NCBI RefSeq assembly: GCF_000340215.1
Contig: NW_006921532.1
Coordinates: 2,335,337-2,399,336 of the forward strand
DNA length: 64,000 nucleotides
Source: Pseudocercospora fijiensis CIRAD86
Taxonomy: Eukaryota; Ascomycota; Dothideomycetes; Mycosphaerellales; Mycosphaerellaceae
Reading direction: 5' to 3'
Positions within the stretch are counted from its first letter, which is position 1. Each line of letters starts with the position of its first letter. Below the pieces are notes generated by a model. It did no database searches, was not told where the DNA came from, and saw nothing but the letters and a program-made list of their open reading frames with translations. This document shows positions 61,205-64,000 of the stretch, piece by piece. The position numbers were made by a program, and so were the translations under genes.

Positions 61205-63916
61205 TCATCGCGTCTCCCGCATATGCTTTATCCTAGCAATGAAGCTTCTCGGGTATCCGTCGACCTCATCATCGCCCGGAATCCCACGTTCTCTGCATCG
61301 TGCCACAACTTTGTGGATGATTTGTTTGAGCAGATTTTCATCCATCAACACCTGGTCCCCAATGTTATCAGGGTACAAGAAGCTGTCGCTATCGCTCAGG
61401 AGCTCTTTCACACTTGGCCGCTTCTGAGCGTCTCGGTTGAGACAAGATCGCAAGGTGCTCTTCAAGGAGTATGGAATTACCGCCCCGCCAATTCCAGTCT
61501 CCGGGTATTCGATTACATGTTTCGGATTCGTGATTGCCACCACCCGGGGAATCGGATTTTGTATATGCGCAAAGGGCGGTCGTCCGTAGGCCATTTGGTA
61601 CAGGATACATCCTAGACTCCACACGTCAGAAGACTTGCCGATGCGGATGTCTTTCATCAGCGGTCGCCCGTTCTCGTCCGTGCCGGCACCAGCATTGGCA
61701 TCCGTAATACTTTCGGGCGACATGTAATTCGGAGTTCCCACGTTGAAATCGCGGTGTACATTGCACGTGTGGTCTGTGTCGATGGCGTTTGCAATTCCAA
61801 AGTCGATGAGCTTCAGTCGGCCCTGAACGAGGAGGAAATTTGCTGGTTTGAGATCCGAATGCACGATGTCGTAGTCATGCACTGCTTGGACACACTCAAG
61901 CATCTCTTTCCAGTGGTATCGCGTGAAGACGCTATCGAAGCGCGCGCTGGCTCCGTTGAGATGCAGAGCAAGCACTCGATTGAAGTCAGTATCGCCCTTT
62001 TCCATAAGAACAGCAAGTTCTTGTTTTTCCTCATTCATCTCCCAATCGTAAAGCCGCACCACTCGCTCTACGTCTGTAAGCTTCTTCAGGAGGTCAATCT
62101 CGCCCTTGAAGCCGCGGACCGTGTTTTCATCGCAATTGCCAAGCTTCACACGCTTCAGAGCGAATGTCTTGTAGTTCTCGGCCATGACGCAGTACACTCT
62201 GCACGAGCCGCCTTTGCCAATCTCTCCCATCTGTGTGAAAAGCTTGCCCTTGACAACAATATGCTGGCGTTTTTTCCGTGATTTCGTCGTCGTCGCTCCA
62301 GCGGTCGCGGTAGCCGCGTCCAGGACGCTCATCTTTGGCGGCGGCGCCGGAGCAGGTCGATGAGGCGTGTTGCCACTGATAGCGCCAAGTGCTTTTCGTT
62401 GCTCCTGCGCGGGCACAGGAACAGGTGTCTCATCAATCAGTCGTCGACGAGGCTTCTCATCATCGGACATCATCGACACTGATGGCTTGCCCAGATACTT
62501 GAAGTCTTGATCTTTATTGCGCTTGAATGTGGGCGGAGGGACGTTCTCTTGGTCTTCTGCAGCGTCCGCGTGGACATTGGATGCAACGTATCTATACGTC
62601 CCTCGACTAAGTGCAGGACGGTGCCCAGGCTTCTGGTCCAAAGTGGCTTTCGATTGAGAGTGATCAGCACTCTGGTATCTTTGATGCTCTGGTTGCATAA
62701 TGTCCAATTGCGCTATACTAGGCCGTCTCTGCGGCTGGTGACCTTCTACGCTCGGTTGCCTGCTTCGGGACGCCTCACGACTTGCATGACGAGATGGAGG
62801 CCGTGAATCATGGCCGGCCTGGCTTCGTGAGAAATGGCCATTTGCTTGTCTGGATGCCGGCCGAGAGTCTTGAGAGGCATAATTCCTGGGTGCAAAATCA
62901 TGCACAGATACAGGCTCCACAGATGTGGCACGAGTATTCACACTTCCACTTCGACTTCGAGCGCCATCCAGCTGCGAAAGACTTCTTTCCTGGGGCGTGT
63001 AGCTGGAGGCACTTTGCTGTGATGAGGAGCCATGCGGAGCGTCATCATTTGCATGAAAATTCTCCTCGCTATCTTGCCTCTTAAAGCCTCTTCTGACAGG
63101 TCCATTGCGAAGAAACGATCCAGGCACGCCGGGTGGCCGCTTGACACGCTGCGAGCCCGGTGCAACTGCTGGTTCTGCGGAGGTGTTACGTGTCCTAGTC
63201 GTGTTGCCATATCTAGAAGCTGTCTCGGGGGGTGGGTGCGCTGAAGTGCTGCGGGATAAATCTGTTCCTTGGTTTCGTCGCTCGTTCGTGCTAGGTGCTG
63301 CTGCTCGTGAGCCAGCACGGGAATGGGGTCTGCTGATAGATGAGGCAAGATTCGGCTGATCGTCCTGGGACTGCGACGCGTTACTGCCGGCTCTCGATCG
63401 AGATCGAGTAACGACTCTGATCGCACGAGGCTGCGCAGGTGTAATTACTTCTTGTTTAAGATGCGTTTCTGGAGTAGGCTCTCTTTTTGCGCCGCGCTGT
63501 GGATATGGCCCCGCAATGCTAATCGAGCGCTTGGTCGCAGAAGAGCCTTTTGTGCCAAGATGCACTACTCGTGGTGGTGTATTTCCTGGAGGGCTGCGGC
63601 GGACAACTTTCAGGCCTGGAGCTCTACTAGGTGTATCCAATCCTGCGGTTCCAGCGCTGGTTGATCTATTGAAACGAGGTGCATCCTGCACCTGCGCCTG
63701 CTCCTGCTTTGGCGGAGAAGCTATGCCCGCCTCTGCCAGTAACGCTTGCGTCGCCTTGGAGAACTTGAGCTGGGGCGGCGGCTCGCCATCGGTATCGCTA
63801 TCGTCGTCGATGCCAATGCGCTGCATCATGGGCGCGTCGGCGGAGAAGCCATTGGGCGCGAATGCCGACAAGGGCGAATGGCGACGCGCGCGGCCAGGAT
63901 GAGCGACTGCGGCCAT
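61205..63916 (-). CDS. MPS1: Dual-specificity spindle-checkpoint kinase Mps1/TTK
   Basis: Single exon, 903 aa. The ~540-residue N-terminus is disordered, Ser/Arg/Pro-rich, with many RSRAGS, RPHSRAGS and similar repeats. The kinase domain (~555-830) shows Gly-loop GEIGKGGSCRVY (~562), FALKRV with the ATP Lys, HSDLKPANFLL (~684) with HSD instead of HRD, DFGIANAI (~704), the activation segment GTPNYMSPE and SSDVWSLGCILYQMAYGRPPF. HSDLKPAN, GKGGSxxVY and the LFTQMGEIG lead are distinctive of Mps1/TTK, which phosphorylates kinetochore proteins to run the spindle assembly checkpoint and spindle-pole duplication. The ATG at 63916 is the first in frame within the window; only 84 bases of upstream sequence are visible. 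Confidence 0.93.
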   Translation of the reverse strand: MAAVAHPGRARRHSPLSAFAPNGFSADAPMMQRIGIDDDSDTDGEPPPQLKFSKATQALLAEAGIASPPKQEQAQVQDAPRFNRSTSAGTAGLDTPSRAPGLKVVRRSPPGNTPPRVVHLGTKGSSATKRSISIAGPYPQRGAKREPTPETHLKQEVITPAQPRAIRVVTRSRSRAGSNASQSQDDQPNLASSISRPHSRAGSRAAAPSTNERRNQGTDLSRSTSAHPPPETASRYGNTTRTRNTSAEPAVAPGSQRVKRPPGVPGSFLRNGPVRRGFKRQDSEENFHANDDAPHGSSSQQSASSYTPQERSLSQLDGARSRSGSVNTRATSVEPVSVHDFAPRNYASQDSRPASRQANGHFSRSQAGHDSRPPSRHASREASRSRQPSVEGHQPQRRPSIAQLDIMQPEHQRYQSADHSQSKATLDQKPGHRPALSRGTYRYVASNVHADAAEDQENVPPPTFKRNKDQDFKYLGKPSVSMMSDDEKPRRRLIDETPVPVPAQEQRKALGAISGNTPHRPAPAPPPKMSVLDAATATAGATTTKSRKKRQHIVVKGKLFTQMGEIGKGGSCRVYCVMAENYKTFALKRVKLGNCDENTVRGFKGEIDLLKKLTDVERVVRLYDWEMNEEKQELAVLMEKGDTDFNRVLALHLNGASARFDSVFTRYHWKEMLECVQAVHDYDIVHSDLKPANFLLVQGRLKLIDFGIANAIDTDHTCNVHRDFNVGTPNYMSPESITDANAGAGTDENGRPLMKDIRIGKSSDVWSLGCILYQMAYGRPPFAHIQNPIPRVVAITNPKHVIEYPETGIGGAVIPYSLKSTLRSCLNRDAQKRPSVKELLSDSDSFLYPDNIGDQVLMDENLLKQIIHKVVARCRERGIPGDDEVDGYPRSFIARIKHMRETR

Positions 63917-64000
63917 GAAGCGGTGGGCGGTGCGTAGTACTCGGTGCTTCCTCGAATCGGTATGGTCGGTATTGTGGTGGTGTACTGGTGCTGGTGGCTC

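Overview
The window looks like 64 kb of nuclear DNA from a filamentous ascomycete (Pezizomycotina). The gene set fits Dothideomycetes, perhaps Mycosphaerellales, but I infer that order only loosely. The evidence is eukaryotic genes with short GT..AG introns (50-80 nt), fungus-specific families (Ppz phosphatase, Mps1, Nto1, Ste6, RGS-LOV, protein X of pyruvate dehydrogenase), and three islands in which CpA/TpG has been converted to TpA, the mark of repeat-induced point mutation (RIP).

Layout. 1-1565 is a RIP-degraded repeat. 2053-4440 encodes an acidic protein. 5657-7172 is a four-exon membrane protein. 8026-9685 is a Ppz-type phosphatase and 10619-12097 is COX10. 12943-14709 is a five-exon cytochrome P450 with a nonsense codon before its heme-binding region. 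15336-15831 holds tRNA-like relics and a diverged duplication. 16384-17723 (protein X) and 17958-19040 (mitochondrial membrane protein) diverge from a 234-bp spacer. 19650-21725 is an array of 13-14 diverged units of about 140 bp that runs into the 3' end of a fungal gene of unknown function (21682-23594). 24943-27544 is an RGS-LOV blue-light receptor. 28570-32214 is a RIP-mutated Mutator-like element with terminal inverted repeats.

The second half is more gene-dense: a cystinosin-like transporter (33401-34603), NTO1 (35166-38712), a monoacylglycerol lipase (38935-39897), a small N-rich protein (40308-40839), a full-length STE6-type ABC transporter (41323-45720), a PBDC1 protein (46258-46883), a secreted feruloyl-esterase-like enzyme (47797-49164), and a five-exon metallo-beta-lactamase-fold lactonase (50381-51527). 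A second RIP-mutated copy of the 1-1565 repeat lies at 52485-53312, followed by a TA-flanked hairpin element (53318-53453). Then come a GNAT acetyltransferase (53813-54700), a major facilitator transporter wrecked by frameshifts (55288-57081), a ZZ/EF-hand protein (57931-60672) and the spindle-checkpoint kinase MPS1 (61205-63916).

There is no biosynthetic cluster or operon. Most genes are housekeeping or signalling genes, interspersed with three RIP islands and two decaying genes. The least explained structures are the tandem array fused to a gene's 3' end and the 27-bp inverted-repeat motif that occurs three times around the lactonase gene.
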